Of a DNA stretch of 64,000 nt, positions 41,262 to 50,425 are shown in pieces. The position numbers and the translations under genes are program-made. The stretch lies in the NCBI GenBank assembly GCA_963750295.1, contig CAVVPY010000001.1, positions 2,542,001-2,606,000 on the forward strand, in the 5' to 3' direction. The first letter of the stretch is position 1. Each line of letters opens with the position of its first letter. Origin of the DNA: CAVVPY01 sp963750295. GTDB taxonomy: Bacteria; Actinomycetota; Actinomycetes; Mycobacteriales; Jatrophihabitantaceae. Below the pieces are notes generated by a model that saw only the letters and a program-made list of their open reading frames with translations, searched no databases and was not told the DNA's origin.

Positions 41262-42011
41262 ATGCGCTTCGACGGGAAGGTTCTGTTGGCGACCGGCGGC
41301 GCATCCGGACTCGCCGCGGCGGTAGCCCGGCAGTTCACGGCTGAGGGCGGACGCGTCGCCGTGGCAGATCTCGACGGGGATCGAGCCGGCGCAGTAGCCG
41401 CCGATCTCGACGGCGCCATCGGGTTGGCGGTCGATGTGTCCGACGAACGCGCCGTCGAACGCGGGGTGCACGAGGCACACAAGCAACTCGGGTCGATCGA
41501 TTGCGTGTTCAATGCTGCCGGGCACGCCGAATTCGGGCCGATCGAGGAGTGGTCGTTCGCGCGCTGGCAACTGATGATGACCGTGCATGCGGGCGGGACC
41601 TTCCTGGTCTGCAAGCAAGTCCTGCCGTTGATGCGCGCGCAGGGTGCAGGGTCCATCGTCAACGTCGCCTCGGTGGCAGCCCTGGCCGCGCAGGCCGGCA
41701 ATGCACCGTACGGCGCGGCGAAGGGCGCCATTCTGGCGTTCTCGCGACAACTCGCACGCGACGCCGCCCCGGACATCCGGGTGAACACCGTCGCTCCTGG
41801 GCGCACGCGGACAGGAATGACCGAGCCGCTCATGGTCGCGCGCGCCGGCAGCGTCGAGAAGGGCAGCGAGATGTTCGGCCAGGCCAACCTGCAAAAGCGC
41901 GTGGCCGAGCCCGAAGAGCTGGCCAGACCGGTGTGCTTCCTGCTGTCGGACGAGGCCAGCTTCATCACCGGATCACTACTGGTCGTCGACGGCGGCGAAA
42001 CGGCGATCTGA
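41262..42011 (+). CDS. Short-chain dehydrogenase/reductase
   Basis: A 249-aa classical SDR with YGAAK and VVDGG. The cofactor loop reads TGGASGLAAA, so the third Gly of TGxxxGxG is Ala, and the NNAG motif is NAAG. These are mild departures that may affect cofactor use, but the catalytic residues are complete. ATG 41262 is preceded by GGGGG. It is the first of three consecutive SDRs. Confidence 0.85.
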   Translation: MRFDGKVLLATGGASGLAAAVARQFTAEGGRVAVADLDGDRAGAVAADLDGAIGLAVDVSDERAVERGVHEAHKQLGSIDCVFNAAGHAEFGPIEEWSFARWQLMMTVHAGGTFLVCKQVLPLMRAQGAGSIVNVASVAALAAQAGNAPYGAAKGAILAFSRQLARDAAPDIRVNTVAPGRTRTGMTEPLMVARAGSVEKGSEMFGQANLQKRVAEPEELARPVCFLLSDEASFITGSLLVVDGGETAI

Positions 42012-42095
42012 CCGCCTCGACGAGTAAGTCGGCCGCCAAGTCGTTGACCAGATACTGGAGTCCGTGTCAGCATTGCCCCTTCCTAGGAGGCTGGC

Positions 42096-42875
42096 GTGAG
42101 CAAGCTTGAGGGCAGGGTCGCTGCGATCACCAGCGGTAGCACGGGCATCGGCCGCGCGATCGCTGAAGCCTTCCTGGCCGAGGGAGCCAGCGTCGTCATC
42201 AACGGCCGCGATGCCGGCAAGGGCGCGCGGGCGCTGGACGAGATGGGCGCCGGCGAGCGCGGTCACTTCGTGGCGGGCGACGTCACGGTGCGCGAGGACG
42301 TCGACGCAGTGATCGACGGGACCGTCGAGCGGTTCGGCCGCATCGACATCCTCGTGAACAACGCCGGCGGACTGATCAAGACGGCACCGGTCGCCGACCT
42401 CGCCGACGAGGACTGGGACTTCGCCGTCAAGTGGAACCTGTACTCGGCGTTCTGGGCGAGCCGCAAGGCCCTCGGCTACATGGTCCCGCAGGGCTTCGGG
42501 CGCATCATCAACATCTCGTCCGTCGAAGGCAAGCATGGCAAGCCCGGTATCCCCGCGTACGTCGTCTGCAAGCACGCGATGAACGGGCTGACCAAGGCGG
42601 TTGCGAAGGAAGTCGGTACCGCGGGGGTCACCTGCAACGCCATTTGCCCCGGCCTCGTGTGGACCGACGTCCTCGTCCAGACCGGGCCGGACAGTGCGAA
42701 GGCCATGGGCATCACCTTCGACGAGATGGTCGACCAGTTCGCGCAGGAGACGGCACTCAAGCGGATCACCACGCTCGAAGAGGTCGCCGCCGTGGCCGTG
42801 CTGCTCGCGTCGGACGTCGCGGCTGGGATCACCGGCGCCATGTACAGCGTCGACGGTGGCACGGCGGCGTACTGA
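42096..42875 (+). CDS. Short-chain dehydrogenase/reductase
   Basis: A 259-aa classical SDR. The loop is TSGSTGIG (Ser in place of the first Gly), with NNAGG and active site YVVCK. It is the close paralogue of the SDR at 35946, and both end in VDGGTA plus an aromatic residue. GTG 42096 has a strong AGGAGG 5 bp upstream. The 84-bp gap before it contains TTGACC at 42044-42049, a possible -35, so it may begin a transcript with the next SDR. Confidence 0.88.
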   Translation: MSKLEGRVAAITSGSTGIGRAIAEAFLAEGASVVINGRDAGKGARALDEMGAGERGHFVAGDVTVREDVDAVIDGTVERFGRIDILVNNAGGLIKTAPVADLADEDWDFAVKWNLYSAFWASRKALGYMVPQGFGRIINISSVEGKHGKPGIPAYVVCKHAMNGLTKAVAKEVGTAGVTCNAICPGLVWTDVLVQTGPDSAKAMGITFDEMVDQFAQETALKRITTLEEVAAVAVLLASDVAAGITGAMYSVDGGTAAY

Positions 42876-42891
42876 CCGATCGGGGTTGCTC

Positions 42892-43755
42892 GTGACAGGA
42901 CGGCTCGCAGATCGGGTGGTCGTGGTCACCGGCGCCGCGAGCGGCCTCGGTGCCGCGATGGCCCGACTCATGGCGGCCAGTGGCGCGGCGGTGGTGCTGG
43001 CCGACATCCAGGACGACCGCGGCGCCGCGACGGCTCACCAGATCGGCGGTTCGTACCACCACTGCGACGTGTCGTCCGAAGCCGACGTGGCAGCACTGGT
43101 CGACGCGGCGGTCGCCGAGCACGGCCGCCTGGACTGCATGGTGAACAACGCCGGGATCGTCGGCGCGTTGGGACCGATCGACACGATCGCGCTGGCCGAA
43201 TACGAATTCACCGTCGCCGTGCTGCTGCGCTCGGTGTTCCTCGGGATGAAGCACGCCGCGCGAGTCATGAAACCGCGGGGCTCAGGGGTGATCCTGTCGA
43301 CCACCAGCATCGCCGGCGTCCACGGCGGCCTCGGGCCGCACGTGTACGCGGCGGCGAAGGCCGGGGTGATCGGGCTGACCCGAAACGTTGCCGCCGAACT
43401 CGGCGCGTGGTCGATCCGGGTCAACGCCATCGCTCCCGGCAAGCATGTGACCGAGATGAACGCCGCCCAGTTGGTCGGGGACCCGGACGATCTCGAGGCG
43501 ACCGCGGCGGCCTTCGCCACCCGGACCCCGCTGCGGGGACGCATCGGGCTCGCGGACGACATCGCGCAGGCGGCGCTGTGGCTGGCCAGCGATGACGCCG
43601 GCTTCGTCAGCGGGCACACGCTCGTGGTCGACGGTGGCCTGACCACCGGTACCCGCGAGAATGTCGCGCCCGGCGGGCACGGCCGGTGGGCGACGAGCGG
43701 ACCGCTGTTACGTGAGCACGGACGTCACGGCATCCCGGACGCGACCGACGCGTAG
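42892..43755 (+). CDS. Short-chain dehydrogenase/reductase
   Basis: A 287-aa classical SDR with TGAASGLG, NNAGIVG and YAAAK. After the VVDGG strand there is a 30-residue extension rich in Gly, Arg and His. It is the paralogue of the SDR at 24023. GTG 42892 starts 16 bp after the preceding SDR. The stop is 7 bp from the convergent VanA-like gene. Confidence 0.88.
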   Translation: MTGRLADRVVVVTGAASGLGAAMARLMAASGAAVVLADIQDDRGAATAHQIGGSYHHCDVSSEADVAALVDAAVAEHGRLDCMVNNAGIVGALGPIDTIALAEYEFTVAVLLRSVFLGMKHAARVMKPRGSGVILSTTSIAGVHGGLGPHVYAAAKAGVIGLTRNVAAELGAWSIRVNAIAPGKHVTEMNAAQLVGDPDDLEATAAAFATRTPLRGRIGLADDIAQAALWLASDDAGFVSGHTLVVDGGLTTGTRENVAPGGHGRWATSGPLLREHGRHGIPDATDA

Positions 43756-43762
43756 CCAGCGG

Positions 43763-44833
43763 TCATCGGCGGCGGCCGGCCCGAGCGCCACGTTCCTCCG
43801 CAAGCAATGCGTCCACGATCTGGTACGCACGGATCGCGGCGGCGTCGGTGGTCGCGCTGACCCCGTACCCGATGCCGCCGCCCGTCGTTGCCTGGATCGA
43901 CTCGAGCAGCGGTTGATCCTCGGCCATGGTGCCCTCGTAGACCTCGCGCAGCCGTTCGGTCACCGGCGCATCGTCGAGCGCGTAGTTGCGGGCTGCCCGC
44001 CAGATCACGAGCGTGTGGCCCGGGTCGACCGGCGTGAACGCGCGGATGAACGCGCCGCGGTACACCGCCGCGTCCCCGTCCGGATCGATGATGTCCATCC
44101 GGTCCACGTGCAGTGCGGGCGAGACGAAGATCCCCGATTCGCGCTGCGCATAGAGCCCGTCGGCCGGCAGGCCGGTCGCCTCATGTTGCCAGTCGGCCAG
44201 CGGCGCGGGCGTGAATGTGCGCGTATAGGACACGGTGGTCTCGGCGACCTCGATCTGCAGCGGTGGCGGGTCTTCCACATAGCCGCGGTGGATCCGGTGC
44301 GCGTGGACGAACGGAAAGTGCGTGCGATCCAGCGCGTTGTCGTGCAGCAGCAGGTAGTTCGCCGCGACCTGAAGGGAACCACCGAGAACCGCCCAGCCGG
44401 GTTCGCGCAGTTCCGGGACGTCAGGCGGTTCGACACCGGTGCTGCGGCCCGGGTCACCGAGCCAGGCCCACACGAACGGCGGGCTCTCATGGATCGGGAA
44501 GTCTCGCACCCGGGCGCCGTAGGGAACGTGGCGCTGCGAGGGCACTCGGACGCACTGACCGTTCGGAGCGTAGGTGAAGCCGTGGTAGCGGCACACGACC
44601 TGGTCGTCGACGAGTTCACCCATCGACAGCGGTGCGGCGCGGTGCGCGCACCGGTCCTCCAGCGCAGCCACCACGCCGCTCGCCTGGCGGAACAGGACGA
44701 GCCGGGTGTCGAGAACCTGCCGGGCCAGCAAGGTCGGGCCGACCTCGTCGCTCGCGGCGACCACGTACCAGCAGTTGAGCGGGTAGTTCGCCTGCTCGGC
44801 GGACCGGGCCGAGTAGCGCGGGGTGTCGGTCAC
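43763..44833 (-). CDS. VanA-type Rieske oxygenase
   Basis: A 356-aa single-component-type Rieske oxygenase of the vanillate O-demethylase/PobA branch: PLNCWYVVAASDEV start, RCAHRAAPLS with CRYHGFTY for the cluster, and LHDNALDRTHFPFVH for the iron. Unlike the four other Rieske proteins here, it has the normal bridging Asp (Asp169), with His172 and His177. Typical reactions are O-demethylation or hydroxylation of aromatic ethers or ring carbons. GTG 44833 has GGGGAGG upstream. It lies 16 bp downstream of its VanB-like reductase gene. Confidence 0.92.
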   Translation of the reverse strand: MTDTPRYSARSAEQANYPLNCWYVVAASDEVGPTLLARQVLDTRLVLFRQASGVVAALEDRCAHRAAPLSMGELVDDQVVCRYHGFTYAPNGQCVRVPSQRHVPYGARVRDFPIHESPPFVWAWLGDPGRSTGVEPPDVPELREPGWAVLGGSLQVAANYLLLHDNALDRTHFPFVHAHRIHRGYVEDPPPLQIEVAETTVSYTRTFTPAPLADWQHEATGLPADGLYAQRESGIFVSPALHVDRMDIIDPDGDAAVYRGAFIRAFTPVDPGHTLVIWRAARNYALDDAPVTERLREVYEGTMAEDQPLLESIQATTGGGIGYGVSATTDAAAIRAYQIVDALLAEERGARAGRRR

Positions 44834-44849
44834 CGCAGCCTCCCCGCGC

Positions 44850-45845
44850 TCACAGGTCGAGCACCAGCCGTTGCGACTGCGACCTCGACACGCAGATCAT
44901 CATGTATTCGTTGGCCTCACGCTCGTCCTCGCTGAGCAGCGAGTCGCGGTGGTCGGGCGTCCCTTCCACGACGCGAGTCTCGCAGGTGCCGCATACCCCC
45001 TCCAGGCAGGAGGACAGCACACTGACGCCGTTCTCCTCCAGCGCGTCGATGATCGACTTGTCCGCCGGGACGGTGACGGTGACACCCGAACGCTGGCAGA
45101 CGACCTCGAAGCCGGCCCGATCCTCCGGCGCGGTCGTCGGCTGCGGCTTGGCGGCGAAACGCTCGAGGTGCAGCGCGCCGGACGGCCACGCCGAGCAGCG
45201 CTGCTCGACCGCAGACAGCAGCCCCTCCGGGCCACAGCAGTACACGAGCACGCCATCGGCAGGTGCCGACAGGATGTCGTCGAGCGGCAGCATCCCTCGC
45301 TCGTCATCGGGCCAGACCGTGACCCGGTCCTCGTAGCCTTCGAGCTCGTCGAGAAACGCCATCGACGCGCGCGTCCGGCCCCCGTAGTGCAGGTGCCACT
45401 CGGAGCCCGCGGCCGTGGCGGCGGCGATCATCGGCAGGATCGGGGTGATGCCGATGCCGCCCGCCAGGAAGATGTAGCGAGGAGCCGCGTGCAGCGGAAA
45501 GTGGTTGCGCGGGCCGCGCGCGACGACCGCCGTCCCGACCTCGAGTGTGCCGTGCACCCGTTCCGACCCGCCGCGGCCCGCCAGGGCGCGCAGGACGCCG
45601 ATCCGCCAGCTGTGCTGGTCGTTGGGACGGCCGCACAGCGAGTACTGGCGTACCAGCGAGTCATCCAGGAGCAGGTCGATGTGCGCGCCGGGCGTCCAGT
45701 CCGGCAGGCGGGCGCCGGACGGATCGGCCAGGGTCAGCGCGATGACCCCCTCGGCCCGGGTCTCGCGCGCTGTGACGACCAGATCGCACCGGCGCTCGGA
45801 GAACACCGTCGACATGGCGGTGCTGGGCGCCTCGCCCGGGGACAT
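44850..45845 (-). CDS. VanB-type oxygenase reductase (FMN/NADH/[2Fe-2S])
   Basis: A 331-aa class-IA phthalate-dioxygenase-reductase-like protein. In order it has a flavin barrel (QYSLCGRPND), an NAD domain (FLAGGIGITPILPMI, YCCGPEGLL) and a C-terminal plant-type ferredoxin with SSCLEGVCGTC and later MMICVSRS, giving four Cys ligands. It passes electrons from NAD(P)H to the adjacent VanA-type oxygenase. As the only such reductase in the window, it may also serve the orphan Rieske proteins. ATG 45845 follows AAGGAG. Confidence 0.93.
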   Translation of the reverse strand: MSPGEAPSTAMSTVFSERRCDLVVTARETRAEGVIALTLADPSGARLPDWTPGAHIDLLLDDSLVRQYSLCGRPNDQHSWRIGVLRALAGRGGSERVHGTLEVGTAVVARGPRNHFPLHAAPRYIFLAGGIGITPILPMIAAATAAGSEWHLHYGGRTRASMAFLDELEGYEDRVTVWPDDERGMLPLDDILSAPADGVLVYCCGPEGLLSAVEQRCSAWPSGALHLERFAAKPQPTTAPEDRAGFEVVCQRSGVTVTVPADKSIIDALEENGVSVLSSCLEGVCGTCETRVVEGTPDHRDSLLSEDEREANEYMMICVSRSQSQRLVLDL

Positions 45846-45869
45846 GACCTGCTCCTTCGTCTACAGCGG

Positions 45870-46904
45870 CTACGGGACGATGACGGCGCGACCGGACAGC
45901 TCGCCCTTTTCCATCAGCTCGTAGGCCTGCATCCCGTCCTCGAGCGAGAACCGTTGCACGTGCGCCTTGATCGCGCCGCGTTCGGCCATCGCGATCACCT
46001 CGTGCAACTCGGGCAGCGTGCCCCAGAACGACGTGGTCAGGTTCACCTCGTACGGCAGTGTGTAGAAGTTCCAGCTGACGCTGCCCCCGGCGGCACCGAT
46101 GATCATCAGCTCACCGGCCGGACGTACGACGGATGCGCCCAATGCGATCGTTGCCTCGGCCCCCACGAAGTCCAGGACGACGTCGGCCTTGGCGCCGCGA
46201 GTCGCATCGATGACCTCGGATGACGTGTCCGTCCCGGAGCGGACGGTCTCGCTGGCGCCGACCTTGCGGGCGAGGTCGAGGGCGGAGTCACGCGTGTCGA
46301 CGGCGATGATGGTGGCCGGGGTCAACGCGTCCAGGATCTGGACCGCCAGGTGACCGAGGCCGCCGACGCCGATCACCACGGCGTACGAGCCGGGAGTCAA
46401 CTTCGGTACCACTCGTTTCACTGCGCGGTAGGGCGTGAGCCCGGCGTCGGTGAGCGGGGCCGCGTCGACGGGGTCGAGGTCGCCGATCGGCACCAGTCTG
46501 CGCGGGTCGTCGATGAGCAGGTACTCGGCCATTCCGCCGTCGATGCCGAACCCGATCCCTGGTGGGCCTTCCAGCCCGTGGATGCAGAAGTTCTCGGCAC
46601 CCGCAGCGCAGGGCTTGCACCGCCCGCAGCCGTGCAGGCCGTAGACCGCGACCGCCTCCCCCTGCTCCACGCCGCGCACTCCCGGGCCGACCTCGTGCAC
46701 CCAGCCCGCGTTCTCGTGGCCGATCACGAATGGCGGCCCCCACGGCGCCATTCCCGCCTGAAACTCGTGCATGACGTGCAGATCGGAGTGGCAGGCGCCG
46801 GCGCCACCGACCTTCACGACCACCTGACCGGGGCCCGCCTCCGGGTCAGGCAGTTCGACGAGTTCGGCGTCCGACTGGAACGTCTTGAGCTGAAGTGCGC
46901 GCAC
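45870..46904 (-). CDS. Zinc-dependent alcohol dehydrogenase
   Basis: A 344-aa medium-chain dehydrogenase. The catalytic zinc site is GACHSDLH with GHENAGWV; the structural zinc site is CGRCKPCAAGAENFC (four Cys); the Rossmann loop is VIGVGGLGHLAV. GTG 46904 has AAGGAAG upstream. It lies 34 bp downstream of the E2 gene in the same direction and shares the operon with a 2-oxo acid dehydrogenase complex. In acetoin-type clusters such an enzyme can supply acetoin from butanediol; here the substrate is open. Confidence 0.92.
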   Translation of the reverse strand: MRALQLKTFQSDAELVELPDPEAGPGQVVVKVGGAGACHSDLHVMHEFQAGMAPWGPPFVIGHENAGWVHEVGPGVRGVEQGEAVAVYGLHGCGRCKPCAAGAENFCIHGLEGPPGIGFGIDGGMAEYLLIDDPRRLVPIGDLDPVDAAPLTDAGLTPYRAVKRVVPKLTPGSYAVVIGVGGLGHLAVQILDALTPATIIAVDTRDSALDLARKVGASETVRSGTDTSSEVIDATRGAKADVVLDFVGAEATIALGASVVRPAGELMIIGAAGGSVSWNFYTLPYEVNLTTSFWGTLPELHEVIAMAERGAIKAHVQRFSLEDGMQAYELMEKGELSGRAVIVP

Positions 46905-46938
46905 GGGCTCTTCCTTTCCGGCCGCTGTCAGGCGGCGA

Positions 46939-48288
46939 TCAGGCCAGCAGGGAAAGCGGGCTCGCCAACCGGCTCACGACCGTGCGGAGGTAGTCCGCAG
47001 CCGGGGCACCGTCGACAGCTCGATGGTCGAACGTCAGGCTGAGCGTCAGCACCTGGGTGCGCACGGGCGTCGCCCCGTCCCAACGGACCGAGTCCCGCAG
47101 CCGGCCCACGCCCAGGATCGCCACCTGGCCCGGCGTGATGACCGGGGTGAAGAAATCGATGCCGAAGCCGCCGAGCGTGCTGACCGTGAACGTGCCCCCC
47201 TCGAGGTCGGGCAGTGCGAGCCGATTCGAGCGCGCACCCTGGGCCAGCCGCCGGGTCTCGGCGGCGATGCCCGAGAGCGGCAACTGGTCGGCGTTCTTGA
47301 CGACCGGGACGATCAGGCCGTCGTCGAGGGCGACTGCGACGCCGATGTTGATCTCGGGCTGGACATGGACCGCATTGTCGTACACGGACGCGTTCAGCCG
47401 CGGGTGGTCGACCAGTCCGAGCGCGGCAGCGCGCACGATCAGGTCGGTGATGGTCGGCACGGCGAGGCCCGCCTCGGACCACTGCTGCTTGAGGTCGGCG
47501 CGCAGCGTTACCGCAGCATCCATCGTCGCGTCGGTCCCCAGCGTCAACTGGGCCATCTCGTGCAGGCTGGCGTGCATCCGGGTGGCGATGACGCCACGCA
47601 TACCGGTCAGCGGGATGACCTCCGCCGCAGCCGGCGAGCCACCACCGCGCGCGCCCGCGGCCGACACGTCGGCCCGGCGGACCCGTCCACCGGGCCCGCT
47701 CGCGGGCACCGCGCCCAGGTCCACGCCCGCAGCCGCCGCATCGCGGCGCACCAGCGGCGACCCGACCACCGGCGACGCGCCGCGGCCCGGTTGTACACCG
47801 GCTTCCAGGACGTCCGCGGTGATGATGCGCCCGTTCGGACCTGTCCCCCGCAACTGCTCGAGGTCGACGCCGCCTTCGGCTGCCACGCGTCGCGCATTCG
47901 GTGAGGCGAACAGCCGCCCGGAACGAGCGGCGGGAGTCAGGGCACCGGGTTCAGCGGCAACCGCTGCCACGGCGGCAGGTGCCACGGCGGCAGAAGTTCC
48001 CGCCGGCGCCGGCCCGGACGCAGCCGTCGGGGCGCTCGCGGGTATGTCCTCGCCCGCTTCGAGCAACCAGCCGATCAGTGCGCCGGGCGGCAGGCTCGCG
48101 CCGGACTCGACCACCGGGTGGAACACGCCCGCAGCCTCGGCTTCGACCTCGACGTCGACCTTGTCGGTCGACAGGCGCATCAGCGGGTCGCCGGGCTTGA
48201 CCGCGGTGCCGGCGCTGACCAGCCACTCCTCGATCAGCCCGGTCTCCATGGTCAGCCCGAGCTTCGGAAGGAGTACCTGCACCGCCAC
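46939..48288 (-). CDS. 2-oxo acid dehydrogenase E2 (dihydrolipoamide acyltransferase), two subunit-binding domains
   Basis: A 449-aa E2 protein. It has a lipoyl domain with STDKVDVEVEA (lipoyl-Lys at 43), an Ala/Pro linker, a first peripheral-subunit-binding domain (ASPNARRVAAEGGVDL, GTGPNGRI), then a second, weaker one (GSPLVRRDAAAAGVDL, SGPGGRV), then the catalytic domain ending with FDHRAVDGAPAA (His about 422). Two binding domains in tandem are uncommon. GTG 48288 begins 1 bp after the E1-beta stop. The lipoyl domain resembles acetoin dehydrogenase E2. Confidence 0.92.
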   Translation of the reverse strand: MAVQVLLPKLGLTMETGLIEEWLVSAGTAVKPGDPLMRLSTDKVDVEVEAEAAGVFHPVVESGASLPPGALIGWLLEAGEDIPASAPTAASGPAPAGTSAAVAPAAVAAVAAEPGALTPAARSGRLFASPNARRVAAEGGVDLEQLRGTGPNGRIITADVLEAGVQPGRGASPVVGSPLVRRDAAAAGVDLGAVPASGPGGRVRRADVSAAGARGGGSPAAAEVIPLTGMRGVIATRMHASLHEMAQLTLGTDATMDAAVTLRADLKQQWSEAGLAVPTITDLIVRAAALGLVDHPRLNASVYDNAVHVQPEINIGVAVALDDGLIVPVVKNADQLPLSGIAAETRRLAQGARSNRLALPDLEGGTFTVSTLGGFGIDFFTPVITPGQVAILGVGRLRDSVRWDGATPVRTQVLTLSLTFDHRAVDGAPAADYLRTVVSRLASPLSLLA

Positions 48289-48289
48289 G

Positions 48290-49276
48290 TCAGCCCCCCG
48301 AACGCTTGATCAGGTGACGAACTCCGTCCGCAATTCGGTTGGCGTCGGGTATATAGGCCCGCTCCAGCACCGGGCTGAACGGCACCGGCGAGAACGGTGC
48401 GCCGATGCGCAGCACCGGGGCGTCGAGGTAGTCGAAGGCTTCTTCCTGGATCTGCGAGGAGATCTCGGCGCCGATGCCGCCGAAGGTGACTGCCTCGTGG
48501 ACCACCACCGCACGGTTGGTCCTGCGCACCGACTCCAGGATCGTCTCGCTGTCGAGCGGCTGCACCGAGCGAACGTCGATCACCTCGACCTCGATGCCGG
48601 ACTCGGCCAACGCCGTCGCTGCGGTCACCGACTCGGGCACCATCCGGCCGACGGCAACGATCGTGACGTCCGTGCCCGCCCGAACGATGTTGGCCTGGCC
48701 GAGCGGGACCTCATACAACTCCTCAGGCACAGGGCCTTTCGTTCCGAGCATTCGCTTGTTGAGGATCACGACGGTCGGGTTGTCGTCACGGACCGACGAC
48801 ACCATCAGCCCCTTCACGTCGTACGGCGAAGACGGCAGCACGACCTTCAGACCGGGGACGTGCGCCAGCCAGGCCTCGAGGCTCTGGCTGTGCTGCGGCC
48901 CGGCCGAGAGCCCGGCGCCACCGGCCGTGGTGAGGGTCAGCGGTACCGAGACGTCGCCGCCGAACATGAACTTGAGCTTGGCGGCCTGGTTGTAGACCTG
49001 GTCGAGGGCGACACCGATGAAGTCGAAGAACATCAGGTCACAGACCGGCCGCAGCCCACGTGCCGCCGCGCCGACGCCCATCCCGATGAAGCCCATCTCG
49101 GAGATCGGTGTGTCGATGACCCGGCGGTCGCCGTAGGTCTTCCACAGCCCTTCGAAGGCATGGAAGACGCCGCCGTACTGGGCGACGTCCTCGCCGATGA
49201 CGACGACGTCCTCGTCGTCGGCCATCAGTTGCATCAGCGATTCGGTGAACGCCTTGACGTAGGTGATCTCACGCAT
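48290..49276 (-). CDS. 2-oxo acid dehydrogenase E1 beta subunit
   Basis: A 328-aa E1-beta of the pyruvate/acetoin/branched-chain type: VIGEDVAQYGGVFHAFEGL, DTPISEMGFIGMGVGAA and GGAGLSAGPQHSQSLEAWL, with the usual His near the active site, and EVIDVRSVQPLD. It forms the ThDP-dependent heterotetramer with the E1-alpha encoded 8 bp upstream. No E3 (lipoamide dehydrogenase) is in the operon, so one from elsewhere must be shared. Confidence 0.93.
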   Translation of the reverse strand: MREITYVKAFTESLMQLMADDEDVVVIGEDVAQYGGVFHAFEGLWKTYGDRRVIDTPISEMGFIGMGVGAAARGLRPVCDLMFFDFIGVALDQVYNQAAKLKFMFGGDVSVPLTLTTAGGAGLSAGPQHSQSLEAWLAHVPGLKVVLPSSPYDVKGLMVSSVRDDNPTVVILNKRMLGTKGPVPEELYEVPLGQANIVRAGTDVTIVAVGRMVPESVTAATALAESGIEVEVIDVRSVQPLDSETILESVRRTNRAVVVHEAVTFGGIGAEISSQIQEEAFDYLDAPVLRIGAPFSPVPFSPVLERAYIPDANRIADGVRHLIKRSGG

Positions 49277-49284
49277 CTATTGCC

Positions 49285-50283
49285 TCACACCGTGTAGACG
49301 TTGTCGAGCATGTCGGCCGGGTCTGGATCAGGGCTGTCCTCGGCGAACTGGATCGCCGCGGCGATCTCGTCGCGCGTGTCCGACCAGACGGCCTTGAACT
49401 CCTCGTCCACGCCCAGGTTCGCCGCGATCATGCGCTGCTCGAGTGCGGTGATCGCGTCGCGCTCGATCCACGCGTCGATCTCGTCCTGGGTGCGGTACGG
49501 GATCCGCAACCCCTTGACGCCCTGGTGGTCGTAGTAGCGATAGGTCTTGCACTCGAGCAAGGCCGGGCCCTCGCCGGCACGTGCCCGCTCGACGAGTCGC
49601 TTGGCGGCCAGGTAGACGGCGACGACATCCATGCCGTCGACGATCTCGCCCGGCATGCCGTATGAGGCGGCACGGTCGGCGACGTCCTTCAGCAACATGT
49701 GCCGGTCCTGCGAGGTGAACTCCGCGTAGCCGTTGTTCTCACAGAGGAAAAGGACCGGCAGGCGGAGCACGGCGGCGAGATTGGCCGACTCATGAAACAC
49801 GCCGATGTTGGTGGCGCCGTCGCCGAAGAACGGCACCGCGACCGAATCCTGGCCCTTGTAGACCGCCGCGAAGGCCGCGCCGAGCGCGTGCGGGATACCG
49901 CCGCCGACGATGCCGTTCGCGCCGAGCATGCCGATGCTCAGGTCATTGATGTGCATGCTTCCGCCGCGGCCCTTGCAGTACCCGGTGGTCTTTCCGAACA
50001 GCTCGGCGTACATGTACCGCAGGTCGGCGCCCTTGGCGACGGCGTGACCGTGGCCGCGGTGGGTCGAGGTGATCACGTCGTCATTGCGCAGCGTCGCCAT
50101 CACTCCTGCGCCGACCGCCTCCTGACCGACGTAGAGGTGCAGAAAGCCGGGCATGCGCCCGCCCTCCATGAGCTTGCCTGCTTCTTCCTCGAACAGCCGG
50201 ATGCGAACCATCCGCCGGTGCAAGTCGCGCAGCACCTCGGTCTCAATACTGGACATCGGGTCTTCGACAGCCGTCTCAGTCAT
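49285..50283 (-). CDS. 2-oxo acid dehydrogenase E1 alpha subunit
   Basis: A 332-aa ThDP-binding E1-alpha. It has RMPGFLHLYVGQEAVGAGV, STHRGHGHAVAKGAD, KGRGGSMHI and the ThDP motif GDGATNIGVFHESANLA, ending in ENNGYAEF. The pattern is closest to acetoin dehydrogenase (AcoA-like), though branched-chain or pyruvate use cannot be excluded. ATG 50283 has GGAG 5 bp upstream; two upstream in-frame GTG codons are less likely. It is first in the operon E1-alpha, E1-beta, E2, alcohol dehydrogenase. Confidence 0.92.
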   Translation of the reverse strand: MTETAVEDPMSSIETEVLRDLHRRMVRIRLFEEEAGKLMEGGRMPGFLHLYVGQEAVGAGVMATLRNDDVITSTHRGHGHAVAKGADLRYMYAELFGKTTGYCKGRGGSMHINDLSIGMLGANGIVGGGIPHALGAAFAAVYKGQDSVAVPFFGDGATNIGVFHESANLAAVLRLPVLFLCENNGYAEFTSQDRHMLLKDVADRAASYGMPGEIVDGMDVVAVYLAAKRLVERARAGEGPALLECKTYRYYDHQGVKGLRIPYRTQDEIDAWIERDAITALEQRMIAANLGVDEEFKAVWSDTRDEIAAAIQFAEDSPDPDPADMLDNVYTV

Positions 50284-50359
50284 CACCACTCCGCATCGAG
50301 GTGCGTGGTCTCCGCGCCCGTTAACCTACTGGCCGGACAGGGTGAAAGGCTACGCCGTC

Positions 50360-50369
50360 TCCATAAACT
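50360..50369 (+). promoter_or_regulatory. Promoter-like TCCATAAACT element
   Basis: TCCATAAACT at 50360-50369 contains TAAACT as a possible -10, about 56 bp before the SDR at 50426. The same TAAACT hexamer occurs before the LLM and epimerase genes. Confidence 0.35.
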
Positions 50370-50425
50370 ATTGGCAGCCCCCGGGGCCGTTGGCTAGGGT
50401 CGGCCTCCTCCGAGGAAGGGTCACG

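Noticed and set aside
47057..49297. 746-codon open frame on the + strand over the E2/E1-beta genes
   Set aside because: Antisense to two well-conserved genes and composed of repetitive Arg/Ala/Ser text without domains.
46939..50283. Naming the 2-oxo acid dehydrogenase genes acoABC
   Set aside because: Motifs look acetoin-like, but pyruvate or branched-chain specificity cannot be excluded, and the usual AcoR-type regulator is missing.
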